DNA of 64,000 nucleotides from Limnobaculum xujianqingii (GCF_013394855.1 NZ_JABMLK010000001.1:992001-1056000), one strand, 5' to 3'; numbered from the stretch's first letter, positions 1 to 12,290 are shown. Translations and numbers: made by a program. The notes: generated by a model not told the origin, from the letters alone.

Positions 1-237
1 TCTTGGCAAGATGTGGAGGGCGAAATTGTCCAATTATTGGCAATGCTTATTCGACTTGTCACAGAGGGCGATCAAATTAATGGCGTCACTCCGCCTGACC
101 ACTACCGCATAACCCAACAGCCTGCAACACATGAAGCTGATGTTATTTTAAATCAAAGTAAAGAAGAAATAAAAAAAGTTGTCCATGAGGTACTGATCGA
201 ACAATCAAAGCTTGGTGGAATGTTAAGTAAATGGTAA
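1..237 (+). CDS. hypothetical prophage protein, probably 5'-partial
   Basis: The reading frame is open to the first base of the window (S-W-Q-D-V before the GTG at 13), so the gene may start upstream and only its last 78 or so codons are seen. The visible part is mostly helical with a basic C-terminus (IKKVVHEVLIEQSK). I do not recognise the family. It lies 50 bp upstream of the excisionase gene in the same direction, so it belongs to the early region of the left prophage. Confidence 0.5.
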   Translation, partial: SWQDVEGEIVQLLAMLIRLVTEGDQINGVTPPDHYRITQQPATHEADVILNQSKEEIKKVVHEVLIEQSKLGGMLSKW

Positions 238-245
238 GGCAATAA

Positions 246-265
246 GGCCCACGTGCAGGTGGGCC
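246..265 (+). other. GC-rich hairpin between two phage genes
   Basis: GGCCCAC and GTGGGCC form a perfect 7-bp stem around a 6-nt loop. There is no T-run after it, so it is not a standard terminator; it may shape the leader of the excisionase gene 22 bp downstream. Confidence 0.35.
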
Positions 266-287
266 ACTACTGTGTGGAGAAATAGCC

Positions 288-533
288 ATGATCCAAATGT
301 TAACACTTGAAGAATGGGCGTTGGATAAATACCGAAGCAATCCCCCCTCCAAAAGCACCCTAATGAAATATGCCAGAGCTGGGCATTTCCAACCACCAGC
401 TAGGAAAGAAGGAAGGCTATGGAGAGTGCGGGAAGATGCGGAGTTAGTAGGCCAATTGGCAACGCCTGAAATCAAGAGAAATGATAACCCTAAGTTACAG
501 AGGATCTTAAACGATGGCAGCCAGACCCCGTAA
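288..533 (+). CDS. xis: excisionase, lambda Xis family
   Basis: An 81-residue small basic winged-helix protein that bends attachment-site DNA and steers the integrase towards excision. The pattern LTLEEWALDKY near the N-terminus, then KSTLMKYARAGHFQPPARK and GRLWRV, matches the layout of lambda Xis (LTLQEW, a recognition helix, then FPPPVKDGREY). A GGAG lies 8 nt before the ATG. The gene overlaps the integrase start by 20 bp, the usual xis-int arrangement of lambdoid phages, which implies coupled translation. Confidence 0.85.
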   Translation: MIQMLTLEEWALDKYRSNPPSKSTLMKYARAGHFQPPARKEGRLWRVREDAELVGQLATPEIKRNDNPKLQRILNDGSQTP

Positions 534-1641
534 AAATAACGTTGATATACCTAATCTATACCCTCTTTATAGTCGGTCAGCAAATAAGGTTTATTGGCGT
601 TATCGCCACCCTATCACGGGTAAATATCACGCTCTTGGTACCGATGAACAAGAAGCAAGAGAAATCGCTATTGAGGCTAATACCCGGCTGGCAGAGCAAC
701 GTTCCCGGCAGATATTAGCGCTCAATGATCGAATCGCAATGATAAAGGGAAAAGAAATTACGGTTAACACCTGGCTTGATCGTTATTGGAAAATTCAGGA
801 AGAGAGATTGAAGGAAGGCGATATTAAGCCGAATACATTTAAGCAGAAAAAGAAACCTGTTGATTTACTGCGCCACAACTTTGCAATGAAACCCCTTCCG
901 GCAGTTGATGCAAGATACATTGTATCAATATTGGACGCATCCAAAGAGGCCGGACAACATAGAATGGCTCAAGTTATCCGTTCTGTTTTAATTGATGTAT
1001 TTGCGGAAGCACAGCAAGCTGGCGAAGTTCCCCCGGGCTATAATCCTGCGCTGGCCACCAAACAACCGCGAAGGAAAATAACCAGGCAGCGGCTGAATCT
1101 GGATGAATGGCAACAGATTTTTAATATTGCAGATAAGAACCATACGTATATGGGTAATGCAATGCTACTTGCTCTTGTGACCGGTCAGCGCCTGGGCGAC
1201 ATCTCTAAAATGAAATTTAGTGATATTTGGGATGACCATTTACATATTGTGCAGGAAAAGACTGGGGCAAAACTGGCGATCCCCCTTTCGATAAAATGTC
1301 ACGCCATTAACTGGACGTTAAAGGATGTGATCACGAAATGCCGCGATCGTGTAGTGAGCCATTATCTTGTTCACTACACCAAGCCAACATCAATGGCGAA
1401 ACGTGGCGGACAAGTTAGCCCTAATACACTCACAACCAACTTCAGTAAAGCTCGGGATCTAACGCGTATTGATTGGAGTAATGGCACACCAGCAACATTC
1501 CATGAACAACTGTCACTATCAGAAAGGTTATATGGTGAGCAGGGAATAAATACCCAATTATTACTTGGTCACAAATCTCAAAAACAGACAGAGCAGTATC
1601 ATGATGATAGGGGTAAAAACTGGATTATCGTTGCAGTGTAG
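514..1641 (+). CDS. int: lambda-type tyrosine integrase, catalytic Arg II missing
   Basis: A 375-residue site-specific recombinase of the lambda Int type with an N-terminal arm-binding domain (about 1-70), a core-binding domain (about 80-180) and a catalytic domain (about 190-375). Visible active-site residues are R226 (TGQRLGD), K249 (QEKTG), H330 (TFHEQ), H353 (LLGHKS) and Y362 (EQYHDDRG). The second arginine of the R-K-H-R-H-Y set should be three residues after H330, as in HELRS; here the sequence is HEQLS, so residue 333 is Leu. The protein is full length with no frameshift. Loss of this Arg is expected to cripple strand cleavage, so the left prophage may be unable to excise by its own enzyme. 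Position beside the icd 3' end fits an e14/phage 21-type integrase. Confidence 0.9.
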   Translation: MAARPRKNNVDIPNLYPLYSRSANKVYWRYRHPITGKYHALGTDEQEAREIAIEANTRLAEQRSRQILALNDRIAMIKGKEITVNTWLDRYWKIQEERLKEGDIKPNTFKQKKKPVDLLRHNFAMKPLPAVDARYIVSILDASKEAGQHRMAQVIRSVLIDVFAEAQQAGEVPPGYNPALATKQPRRKITRQRLNLDEWQQIFNIADKNHTYMGNAMLLALVTGQRLGDISKMKFSDIWDDHLHIVQEKTGAKLAIPLSIKCHAINWTLKDVITKCRDRVVSHYLVHYTKPTSMAKRGGQVSPNTLTTNFSKARDLTRIDWSNGTPATFHEQLSLSERLYGEQGINTQLLLGHKSQKQTEQYHDDRGKNWIIVAV

Positions 1642-1649
1642 TTATTCTT

Positions 1650-1680
1650 AATAACGCTATCACATAACGATAGCGTTATT
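1650..1680. terminator. bidirectional hairpin between int and a membrane protein gene
   Basis: AATAACGCTATC and GATAGCGTTATT form a perfect 12-bp stem with a 7-nt loop. It sits 9 bp after the int stop and 6 bp before the stop of the convergent gene, the typical place for a shared terminator. Confidence 0.65.
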
Positions 1681-1685
1681 AGCAA

Positions 1686-2213
1686 TTAATTTATTAAAAG
1701 TTCAAATAATTCTTTAATATGACATAAAACATAAATACTAGGTATTACTATAGAAATAGAAGCTAAAATAACCGCAACCATTACACAAATCCGATATTTT
1801 CTTTCTCCCTTTTTCACTCGCTCCCATTCAGATTTCAGTATTATTTCACTATGTCTATAATACCGTTTTCTGAACACTTGAGGTGATAATTCAGGTTTTG
1901 TAGCCAATATATTTTTAGAAATTAACTGTAACAACTCGTCTTCTGATGGCGTTGGATTATCACTCGTAAATCTTAACTTTATGCTTGCAGCAGCAAAATT
2001 AATTTTATCAGTCAATTCACTTACTATTTCTGGATCTGTTTTATCAGAAATGCAGCAATAGTACATCATCAACTCAGCTAGTTCCTTTCTTAACCCATCA
2101 ATCCAAGCTTGCCTAAATTCAGATGTCTTATTCTCTTTTGTGATAATAAGCCCTATTGCAGCGCCTATCGCACCTAGAGATGCTGCAATAATTGCCGCGA
2201 TTCCTCCATCCAT
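1686..2213 (-). CDS. small two-TM membrane protein, prophage cargo
   Basis: A 175-residue protein with a Gly/Ala-rich membrane segment at about residues 4-24 and a second one at about 143-166, joined by a charged helical cytosolic stretch. I do not recognise the family. It lies between the integrase gene and the icd 3' end, the position where e14 carries cargo genes (ymfD, ymfE, lit) not needed for phage growth. A lysogenic-conversion role is therefore plausible, but nothing in the protein itself shows one. Confidence 0.6.
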   Translation of the reverse strand: MDGGIAAIIAASLGAIGAAIGLIITKENKTSEFRQAWIDGLRKELAELMMYYCCISDKTDPEIVSELTDKINFAAASIKLRFTSDNPTPSEDELLQLISKNILATKPELSPQVFRKRYYRHSEIILKSEWERVKKGERKYRICVMVAVILASISIVIPSIYVLCHIKELFELLIN

Positions 2214-2334
2214 ATGATAGATCCCTAATTAGATTAAACTTCATCGCACTATACTAATCTTCAGTAACCATATCATCTAAATATTCATAAACTAACTGAT
2301 ATTCAGCCACTGATTAACACGTCTTTTTAATGGA

Positions 2335-2368
2335 GTTTTGATAAAAAGTTTTGATAATGTTTTGATAA
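2335..2368 (+). repeat. three direct repeats of GTTTTGATAA
   Basis: Exact copies start at 2335, 2348 and 2359, giving spacings of 13 and 11 bp, just downstream of the icd terminator on the prophage side. Close to helical phasing, they could be integrase arm-type or Xis/IHF-like binding sites of the attachment site. This is inference; no matching copy at the other prophage end is in view. Confidence 0.5.
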
Positions 2369-2386
2369 TAGATAGCAAGCTAACAA

Positions 2387-2414
2387 TAAAAAACGGGAGC
2401 GTTCAGGCTCCCGT
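2387..2414 (-). terminator. icd intrinsic terminator
   Basis: On the minus strand ACGGGAGC, a 6-nt loop and GCTCCCGT form an 8-bp GC-rich stem followed by six T, 25 bp after the icd stop. Confidence 0.85.
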
Positions 2415-2438
2415 TAATATTTGTGACACTTTTAGCAA

Positions 2439-3692
2439 TTACATGCAGGCAATCACATCTTTGCCAAACTCGCTACAGGAGCGCTCTTTAGCGTCATCCA
2501 TCATACGGGCGAAGTCATAAGTGACAGTTTTATTCTTAATTGCCCCTTCCACGCCTTTGATGATTAAGTCTGCTGCTTCGGTCCAGCCCATATGACGCAG
2601 CATCATCTCAGCAGACAGAATGACAGAGCCTGGGTTCACTTTATCCTGACCAGCATATTTTGGTGCCGTACCGTGAGTTGCTTCGAACAACGCGCAGTCA
2701 TCACCAATATTTGCTCCTGGTGCAATCCCGATACCACCAACCTGTGCTGCCAGTGCATCAGAAATATAGTCACCGTTGAGGTTCATCGTTGCAATCACAT
2801 CATACTCTTCCGGACGCAGCAGAATTTGCTGCAGGAAGGCATCGGCGATAACGTCATTAATAATAATGTCTTTGCCAGTCTTAGGATTTTTGACCTTCAA
2901 CCATGGGCCACCATCAAGCAGTTCACCGCCGAACTCTTCTTTTGCTAACTGGTAACCCCAGTCTTTAAAAGCGCCTTCGGTAAATTTCATGATGTTGCCT
3001 TTGTGTACCAGCGTAACGGAGTCACGATTGTTATCAATCGCATACTCAATTGCTGCACGAATCAGGCGCTTACTACCCTCTTCCGAGCACGGTTTAATAC
3101 CAATACCGCACTGCTGTGGGAAACGAATTTTAGTTACGCCCATTTCATCACGCAGGAACTTAATCACTTTATCAGCTTCAGCAGTGCCTGCTTTCCACTC
3201 AACACCTGCATAAATATCTTCTGCGTTTTCACGGAAAATCACCATATCGGTCAGATCAGGACGTTTAACCGGACTTGGTGTACCTTCAAAATAACGCACC
3301 GGACGCAGACAAATATAGAGATCCAACTGCTGACGTAATGCTACGTTCAAAGAACGAATACCACCACCAACTGGCGTCGTCAGAGGGCCTTTAATAGCGA
3401 CTTTATATTCACGAATTAAATCCAGCGTCTCATCAGGTAACCAAACGTCTTTACCATATACCTGAGTTGATTTCTCACCAGTATAGATTTCCATCCAGGA
3501 GATTTTGCGCTCGCCGCCGTAAGCTTTCTTTACTGCCGCATCAACAACATCAATCATGACAGGCGTTACATCAACACCAATACCGTCACCTTCAATATAG
3601 GGAATAATAGGATCTTGCGGAACTGTGAGTTTGCCATTAGCGTTAACTGTAATTTTTTTACCTGTGGCAGGAACAACTACTTTGCTTTCCAT
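2439..3692 (-). CDS. icd: isocitrate dehydrogenase, NADP-dependent
   Basis: Oxidative decarboxylation of isocitrate to 2-oxoglutarate in the TCA cycle, cytosolic homodimer. The 417-residue product follows E. coli Icd nearly throughout: substrate motif IRSLNVALR with the regulatory serine, [28 protein letters not shown] with the catalytic Lys, and the NADP region [16 protein letters not shown]. The start is MESKVVVP at 3692, with GAGGAG just upstream; a longer in-frame start at 3743 has no support in the family. The last residues ([12 protein letters not shown]) differ from E. coli (CSEFGDAIIENM), which may reflect prophage replacement of the 3' end as seen with e14. Confidence 0.97.
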   Translation of the reverse strand: MESKVVVPATGKKITVNANGKLTVPQDPIIPYIEGDGIGVDVTPVMIDVVDAAVKKAYGGERKISWMEIYTGEKSTQVYGKDVWLPDETLDLIREYKVAIKGPLTTPVGGGIRSLNVALRQQLDLYICLRPVRYFEGTPSPVKRPDLTDMVIFRENAEDIYAGVEWKAGTAEADKVIKFLRDEMGVTKIRFPQQCGIGIKPCSEEGSKRLIRAAIEYAIDNNRDSVTLVHKGNIMKFTEGAFKDWGYQLAKEEFGGELLDGGPWLKVKNPKTGKDIIINDVIADAFLQQILLRPEEYDVIATMNLNGDYISDALAAQVGGIGIAPGANIGDDCALFEATHGTAPKYAGQDKVNPGSVILSAEMMLRHMGWTEAADLIIKGVEGAIKNKTVTYDFARMMDDAKERSCSEFGKDVIACM

Positions 3693-3824
3693 CAAACTCT
3701 CCTCTGAGGACATGTTTGTTAATTTTTTGTAAGATGCACACATGATACTACTTGATTACTTTCAGTCCGCCAATCAAAAACTTTTTCAAGTATAATGATT
3801 TAACGATTCAACACGCGAAATGTC

Positions 3825-4445
3825 ATGTTAAAGCTAGCAACTAAAAAAAATTCTGCCACTGGCAGAAGACAAAAAACCGTCAACCGTGCGCCAAAAGGCC
3901 CACGGCGCGTAATTTTGTTCAATAAACCCTATGACGTATTACCTCAATTCACGGATGAAGCGGGCAGAAAAACATTAAAAGATTATATTTCTGTAACCGG
4001 CGTTTATGCCGCAGGAAGACTGGATCGCGATAGTGAAGGCCTGCTGGTTTTGACAAACGACGGTAAATTGCAGGCAGAATTAACACAGCCGCAACATAAA
4101 ACAGGGAAAGTCTATTTGGTTCAGGTGGAAGGAATTCCTGACACTGAAGCACTGGATAAATTACGTAAGGGCATCACTCTAAATGACGGTCCAACTCTTC
4201 CTGCCGGTGCAGAACTCATTGCTGAACCCGATTGGTTATGGCCTCGGGATCCACCTATCCGCGAGCGCAAAGCTATTCCAACCAGTTGGATAAAAATAAC
4301 TCTGTATGAAGGGCGAAACCGTCAAGTTCGTAGAATGACAGCCCATGTAGGATTTCCAACCCTGCGATTAATCCGTTACAGTCTGCATAACTGGAATCTT
4401 GATGGCCTTGCCCCCGGCGAATGGAAAGAGGTGAAATATGTCTGA
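3825..4445 (+). CDS. rluE: 23S rRNA pseudouridine(2457) synthase
   Basis: RsuA-family pseudouridine synthase acting on 23S rRNA U2457. The catalytic aspartate lies in GRLDRDSEG (about residue 66), followed by LLVLTNDG, and the family motif GRNRQVRRM is near the C-terminus. The basic N-terminal tail (about 1-28) is like that of E. coli RluE; no S4 domain is present, as is usual for RluE. It is divergent from icd and its last 8 bp overlap nudJ, so the two are cotranscribed. Confidence 0.93.
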   Translation: MLKLATKKNSATGRRQKTVNRAPKGPRRVILFNKPYDVLPQFTDEAGRKTLKDYISVTGVYAAGRLDRDSEGLLVLTNDGKLQAELTQPQHKTGKVYLVQVEGIPDTEALDKLRKGITLNDGPTLPAGAELIAEPDWLWPRDPPIRERKAIPTSWIKITLYEGRNRQVRRMTAHVGFPTLRLIRYSLHNWNLDGLAPGEWKEVKYV

Positions 4446-4887
4446 CGACCAATATAAACCCCACGTCACCATGGCCTGTGTTGTTCAGGCTGAAAATCGT
4501 TTTCTGATGGTGGAAGAACGGATCCACGGTTTACCAACATTAAATCAACCCGCTGGTCATCTTGAAGCCTATGAAACACTGTTAGAAGGCGCCCAGCGAG
4601 AGCTTTGGGAAGAAACCGGCATTCATGCCGCACCACAATCTTTGCTGCAAATTTATCAATGGATTGCCAGCGATGGTACGCCGTTTATCCGCTTTACCTT
4701 TGCCATTGATTTACCAGAGATGCCCGAAACTATGCCTCACGACAGCGATATTGACCGCTGCCTGTGGTTAACGGCTGAGGAAATTATTCATGCGCCCAAT
4801 CTGCGTTCCCCTTTAGTCAGAGAAAGTATGATTCGTTACCTGCAGCCTGAACGCTACCCCCTTTCAATACTGGAAAACTTCAGATAG
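4438..4887 (+). CDS. nudJ: phosphatase NudJ (Nudix hydrolase)
   Basis: Nudix hydrolase that in E. coli cleaves HMP-PP and nucleoside triphosphates. The Nudix box is complete: [20 protein letters not shown], then TG, at about residues 36-58. Length (149) is close to E. coli NudJ (153). The ATG overlaps the rluE stop by 8 bp and has GAGG 6 nt upstream. Confidence 0.92.
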   Translation: MSDDQYKPHVTMACVVQAENRFLMVEERIHGLPTLNQPAGHLEAYETLLEGAQRELWEETGIHAAPQSLLQIYQWIASDGTPFIRFTFAIDLPEMPETMPHDSDIDRCLWLTAEEIIHAPNLRSPLVRESMIRYLQPERYPLSILENFR

Positions 4888-4985
4888 CGAAAAAGCGTTT
4901 GTGTTAAGCGGTGCGCCAAGGCTATCAACGTGCTAAAATGCTGCGCTGCAAAGCAGTCTCAACAATATATTTTGTATCACCCTAA

Positions 4986-6113
<1,128 letters not shown>

Positions 6114-6115
6114 TT

Positions 6116-8136
<2,021 letters not shown>

Positions 8137-8157
8137 TCATGACCTAACAAGTAAATA

Positions 8158-8180
8158 CAGGGCGCTAAAATAGCGCCCTG
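8158..8180. terminator. bidirectional terminator between purB and pepT
   Basis: CAGGGCGCTA and TAGCGCCCTG make a perfect 10-bp stem with a 3-nt loop, placed between two convergent genes. Confidence 0.75.
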
Positions 8181-8204
8181 ATTATTCAGATTATCCCTTA
8201 ATCA

Positions 8205-9455
8205 TTACGCCTTAAATCGTTGTTCTGTCAGTTTCACTATTTCCACCAAAACTTCACTGGCAGCCCGAAGTGACTTAATCGGTAGATATTCATAGATGGA
8301 ATGGAAGTTATGCGCCCCCGTAAATACATTCGGACAAGGCAGACCATTTTGTGACAAAGCAGCACCATCGTAACCACCGCGCATAGGAGTTACTTTAGGT
8401 TCAATATTCAAATTACGATAAGCCTGTATGGCAATATCAATAGGATAGGCTGACTCGCCCTGTAAGCTATTAAACACATTGGCATAACGATCGGAAAGCG
8501 TACATTTCACACTTCCCTCTCCCCATAGGGCCGCACAACTATCTGACAGATTTTGCAGGAATTGCATTCGTTGCTGATAGCCTTGTTCAGTAAAATCCCT
8601 AACATCCATATTTAATATGGTTTTAGCACTGTTTCCCTGCAGTTGCTTAACCCAATAATACCCTTCCCGACCTTCAGTATATTCAGGGGCTTCTCCCCCA
8701 GGCAGCATGGAAACAAACTTATGGGCCATTAACAGTGAATTCTTTAATTTTCCTTTTGCTGACATTGGGTGGGCAGACTGGCCAGTAAACACAATAACCG
8801 CATCACCCGCATTCCAGTTCTCATATACCAGTTCACCAATACCACAGCAATCGAGGGTGTAGGCAAAATCAGCACCAAAACTTTTTACATCAAACACCTT
8901 AGAACCACGCAGACCCTGTTCCTCATCAGGAACTAGTCCTACCTTTACCGGACCATGTTTAATCTCAGGATGTTGGACTAAATACTGAATCATATTAACG
9001 ATAGAGGCGATGGCTGCTTTATCATCTGCTCCTAACAGGCTGGTGCCGTCGGTTACAATAATCTCATCACCTATATAATCCTTCAGCTCAGGGAATTCAC
9101 TCTGGCGTAAATAGATGTTCTGTTGTTTATTAAGACAAAGATCCCCACCAGAATAAGCTAGTATTTGTGCATGAGTATCCGTTGTTTGCTCCGCACTGGT
9201 GTCTAAATGCCCAAAAAAAGCGACCGCCGGAAGTGAATAGTCAACATTAGCAGGAAGGGTTGCAGTTAGTATCGCTCTCTCACTCACCTGCACATCCTTC
9301 AAACCAAGCGCTCTCAACTCTTCAGCAACCTGATTAGCTAAAATACGCTGGCCTTCAGATGAAGGCATAATACCGGCAGCCCCATTTTCTCTATTCGTTG
9401 TTGTATTAATTTTGGTATAGGAAATAAAACGCTCGACAATATCCACTCTATCCAC
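8205..9455 (-). CDS. pepT: tripeptide aminopeptidase, PepT family
   Basis: M20 zinc peptidase that removes the N-terminal residue of tripeptides in the cytosol. Metal and catalytic motifs are FFGHLDTS (about 80-87), LLGADDKAA (about 142), the catalytic PDEEQG (about 177) and MRGGYDGAALS near the C-terminus. Length (416) fits PepT (408 in E. coli), but the N-terminal 30 residues and several loops differ, so identity is only moderate. Position next to purB is like E. coli, except that phoPQ and roxA are not between them. A divergent PepT paralogue is the main alternative. Confidence 0.8.
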   Translation of the reverse strand: MDRVDIVERFISYTKINTTTNRENGAAGIMPSSEGQRILANQVAEELRALGLKDVQVSERAILTATLPANVDYSLPAVAFFGHLDTSAEQTTDTHAQILAYSGGDLCLNKQQNIYLRQSEFPELKDYIGDEIIVTDGTSLLGADDKAAIASIVNMIQYLVQHPEIKHGPVKVGLVPDEEQGLRGSKVFDVKSFGADFAYTLDCCGIGELVYENWNAGDAVIVFTGQSAHPMSAKGKLKNSLLMAHKFVSMLPGGEAPEYTEGREGYYWVKQLQGNSAKTILNMDVRDFTEQGYQQRMQFLQNLSDSCAALWGEGSVKCTLSDRYANVFNSLQGESAYPIDIAIQAYRNLNIEPKVTPMRGGYDGAALSQNGLPCPNVFTGAHNFHSIYEYLPIKSLRAASEVLVEIVKLTEQRFKA

Positions 9456-9851
9456 CTTTTATTCTTTAAGTTGTTTTACTTACGGTACCACAGGGAGGAT
9501 ATTTGTTAAATTCATTTCATATTTATCAAAATCATTACTTATCAATACATTGAAGGTATAAACACAGTTAAATTTCATAATGTTATAAAAGTACCATTGT
9601 ATATATAATAATTATTTTTCAGGTGAGAATAATATAACCAGTCTATTATATAAGCGTGTTTCTTATTCATATAAGAACTAAAAATAGTAATATCATTATA
9701 CTTTTCAACGTTGATTACCGCTGTTAACTGTATAGTTAACACTGATGATGTTAAACTTATCTACGTCAGCCAGCTTTTGGCATTCATTTCATCTTTACTG
9801 CATTAACTCTGCCTGAAACAGTCTCTGCTAATGTCATGCATAGGAAAGAAA
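9456..9851. other. AT-rich intergenic region between divergent genes
   Basis: About 395 bp between pepT (minus) and the DedA-type gene (plus). It is AT-rich and must hold both promoters, but I see no clear operator, hairpin or ORF. Confidence 0.4.
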
Positions 9852-10514
9852 ATGGGTTCGATAACAGATTTATTCCAGGCACTCCTGCATCAGGACTTCA
9901 AAACATTAGCTAATCCAGAATTTCTTTGGGCTATTTACGGCATCTTATTTCTGATAATTTTTTTGGAAAATGGTTTATTACCTGCAGCATTTTTGCCCGG
10001 AGATAGCCTGTTATTGCTCGCCGGTGCTCTGGTTGCTCAGGGTTCGCTACATTTTCTTCTCACGATTTTGGTTCTTTCCACCGCAGCAGCGCTAGGGTGT
10101 TGGTTTAGCTACCTTCAGGGGCGATGGTTAGGCAAAACTAAAACGGTTCAGGGCTGGATGTCGAAAATACCAGCCCACTATCATCAGCGAGCGCATCAGT
10201 TATTCCATCGTCATGGCTTCTTTGCACTGCTTATTGGTCGTTTTCTGGCATTTGTACGCACCTTATTACCAACGATTGCTGGTCTGTCGGCCCTTGATGC
10301 AAAACGCTTTCAAATTTTTAACTGGTTGAGTGCAGTGTTGTGGGTAAGCGTTGTTACCAGCTTAGGTTATCTCATTAGCCTGACACCATTATATAAGCAC
10401 CATGAAGCTGCCGTTATGAATGGATTAATGATTCTACCTGTCGCCCTCCTGGTTATCGGATTGATTGGTTCTCTAATTGTAGTATTAAAGAAAAAGTCTG
10501 AGAAAAAGAAATAA
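9852..10514 (+). CDS. yqjA: DedA family membrane protein, YqjA/YghB type
   Basis: Inner-membrane protein of the DedA/VTT family, linked in E. coli to proton-dependent transport, envelope homeostasis and drug and alkaline-pH resistance. Family signatures: [16 protein letters not shown] (about 40-55), SYLQGRWLG and [16 protein letters not shown] (about 133-148), which includes the conserved R-x3-R region; a basic tail KKKSEKKK ends it. It is closer to YqjA ([16 protein letters not shown]) than YghB. The ATG at 9852 is chosen over 9831 because AGGA sits 6 nt before it and the residues [16 protein letters not shown] align with the YqjA start. Confidence 0.85.
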   Translation: MGSITDLFQALLHQDFKTLANPEFLWAIYGILFLIIFLENGLLPAAFLPGDSLLLLAGALVAQGSLHFLLTILVLSTAAALGCWFSYLQGRWLGKTKTVQGWMSKIPAHYHQRAHQLFHRHGFFALLIGRFLAFVRTLLPTIAGLSALDAKRFQIFNWLSAVLWVSVVTSLGYLISLTPLYKHHEAAVMNGLMILPVALLVIGLIGSLIVVLKKKSEKKK

Positions 10515-10529
10515 TTAACATTTCAGCTA

Positions 10530-10561
10530 TCAGATATCACAGTTCGTCATGTGATATCTGA
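10530..10561. terminator. bidirectional hairpin between convergent genes
   Basis: TCAGATATCACA and TGTGATATCTGA make a perfect 12-bp stem with an 8-nt loop between the DedA-type gene and the next minus-strand gene. Confidence 0.6.
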
Positions 10562-10566
10562 AATGA

Positions 10567-10800
10567 TTATTGGTCACGAAGTGCATCTATTGCTATCTTG
10601 CAACGAGAAAGAAAAATAGTAATGGCTTCATCATAATTCAGCTCTTTAAATAGAATAGCTCGCTCAAATTGCTGCTCACCTTGCCCATCATTCCAACACC
10701 ACTGTATCTTCACCGTGCTCTTTATTGGGTCGATTTCTATAGTCACTAAAGCGTTTGGACAGCTCTGTTGAGCATGAAGGATAAAATCGGTAAGTTCCAT
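10567..10800 (-). CDS. hypothetical protein, 77 aa
   Basis: A small acidic soluble protein (MELTDFILHAQQ...) with alternating strand and helix character and no signal peptide or membrane segment. AGGAAAC sits just before the ATG, so translation is plausible. I do not recognise the family. It is divergent from the AriR-like gene 160 bp away. Confidence 0.6.
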   Translation of the reverse strand: MELTDFILHAQQSCPNALVTIEIDPIKSTVKIQWCWNDGQGEQQFERAILFKELNYDEAITIFLSRCKIAIDALRDQ

Positions 10801-10961
10801 CGTGTTTCCTGAGTGATATTAATAAAAACGCTTATAACAGGCTTGATATTAATCTGTATAAACTCAAAAGTGACAGCTCAAATAGTAACATCTTGTCGCT
10901 TTTTCAATGCTATAGTCCCCGACAAGTTAATAATACTACTTTTCAGGAACCCTTCATTTCT

Positions 10962-11186
10962 ATGAGTATTGAAACACTTAAATTTATGCAGGATGAGCGC
11001 CAACGACTTATCGGAAAATCCGTATGCCGCTTAAATACCCTTGGAGAAGATATTTCCCGAGAAAACATAATCAAGACGCTGGAAGATTTAATTAGTGAAA
11101 CTGATGACAGCTCACAACAACGAGTTATTCAAGATACCATCACTGCTTTTATAGCCACAAATGGAAAATTCACCTTAGCACGCTAA
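10962..11186 (+). CDS. AriR/YmgB-like connector protein
   Basis: A 74-residue helical protein. The pattern RLIGKSVCRL, ISRENIIKTLEDLI and RVIQDTITAFI matches the three-helix YmgB/AriR/YcgZ family, whose E. coli members connect regulatory systems to biofilm and acid resistance (several act on the RcsCDB phosphorelay). A second member lies at 19521. The start at 10962 removes an N-terminal extension not seen in the family; its ribosome site is weak (AGGA 13 nt upstream), so the start is uncertain. Confidence 0.55.
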   Translation: MSIETLKFMQDERQRLIGKSVCRLNTLGEDISRENIIKTLEDLISETDDSSQQRVIQDTITAFIATNGKFTLAR

Positions 11187-11249
11187 AACCAAATATGGAT
11201 GATGGCTAACTCTAACAAACACCACAACACTCAAATTTCGAACGAAAAA

Positions 11250-11270
11250 AAACCACCTTTTGGGTGGTTT
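11250..11270 (-). terminator. terminator of the tRNA operon
   Basis: On the minus strand AAACCACC, a 5-nt loop and GGTGGTTT are followed by a run of T, about 37 bp after the end of tRNA-Leu. Confidence 0.8.
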
Positions 11271-11306
11271 TAGCTAACTTAACGTTCTGATTTCATCAAT
11301 ATCAAA

Positions 11307-11393
11307 TGGTGCCCGGGGCGAGACTTGAACTCGCACGGCGTTGCCGCCGAGGGATTTTAAATCCCTTGTGTCTACCGATTCCACCACCCGGGC
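11307..11393 (-). tRNA. leuZ: tRNA-Leu (anticodon TAA)
   Basis: An 87-nt class II tRNA with acceptor stem GCCCGGG/CCCGGGC, encoded CCA, T-arm GCGAG-TTCAAGT-CTCGC, a long variable arm and anticodon stem-loop AGGGATTTAAAATCCCT. Order Gly-Cys-Leu downstream of pgsA is the E. coli glyW-cysT-leuZ cluster. Confidence 0.97.
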
Positions 11394-11404
11394 GTACTTG
11401 ATAT

Positions 11405-11478
11405 TGGAGGCGCGTCCCGGAGTCGAACCGAGGTAGGCGGATTTGCAATCCGCAGCATGGCCACTCTGCCAACGCGCC
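11405..11478 (-). tRNA. cysT: tRNA-Cys (anticodon GCA)
   Basis: A 74-nt tRNA with acceptor GGCGCGT, anticodon stem-loop GCGGATTGCAAATCCGC, T-arm with GGTTCGACTCC and encoded CCA. It is the middle gene of the three-tRNA operon. Confidence 0.97.
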
Positions 11479-11503
11479 GTAATATTCATACAGAATATTA
11501 ATT

Positions 11504-11579
<76 letters not shown>

Positions 11580-11735
11580 GCCTAAAGCATTATATCAGAA
11601 CTTACTGATTTAGCTGCTTATCCCAATCAAGGCTGCTGCCGTAATTGGATGCTGTGCATTCTACTTACCTGACGAGGTGAGTCAATAGAATTATTACAAC
11701 ATTTAGTTCGTTTGCTGCTTTTTCCGGCGTATCGG

Positions 11736-12290
11736 CTATGGTTCCAGCAAGTCTGCCTTAGAGGCTTTCAAATATTGGAACATCGACCAGAATGTTAAGA
11801 TCGTGGCAATGTATAACAAAATAAAACCAAAAATCTCAACCATGTGGTTAGGCCGCCACAACAATATCACCAAAGCCAGCATTTGCGCGGAGGTTTTTAC
11901 TTTTCCTACCCATGAAACCGCAACGCTACTTCGTTTACCTATTTCGGCCATCCACTCTCTCAATGCAGAAATAATAATTTCACGCGCGATCATGGTAGCG
12001 GCTGGTAGTGATATCCACCAAACGTGATAGTACTCAGAAACTAACACTAATGCTGTCGCAACCATCACCTTATCGGCAACCGGATCGAGAAAAGCACCAA
12101 AGCGTGTAGTTTGCTTCCAACGTCGAGCCAGAAAGCCATCAAACCAGTCGGTTACCGCAGCAACCACAAAAATAATGGCACAGACCATCGGAGCCCACTG
12201 ATATTGTGCCGGTAGATAAAACGCCACAACAAAGAATGGGATCAAAATGATACGAAAAAGTGTAAGCAGAGTCGGTATATTAAATTGCAT
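11736..12290 (-). CDS. pgsA: phosphatidylglycerophosphate synthase
   Basis: Inner-membrane CDP-alcohol phosphatidyltransferase that makes phosphatidylglycerol phosphate from CDP-diacylglycerol and glycerol 3-phosphate. The signature D-G-x2-A-R-x8-G-x3-D-x3-D is complete in [20 protein letters not shown] followed by LDPVADK (about 46-72). Hydrophobic segments surround it; the start [13 protein letters not shown] is as in E. coli. Length 184. Confidence 0.97.
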   Translation of the reverse strand: MQFNIPTLLTLFRIILIPFFVVAFYLPAQYQWAPMVCAIIFVVAAVTDWFDGFLARRWKQTTRFGAFLDPVADKVMVATALVLVSEYYHVWWISLPAATMIAREIIISALREWMAEIGKRSSVAVSWVGKVKTSAQMLALVILLWRPNHMVEIFGFILLYIATILTFWSMFQYLKASKADLLEP

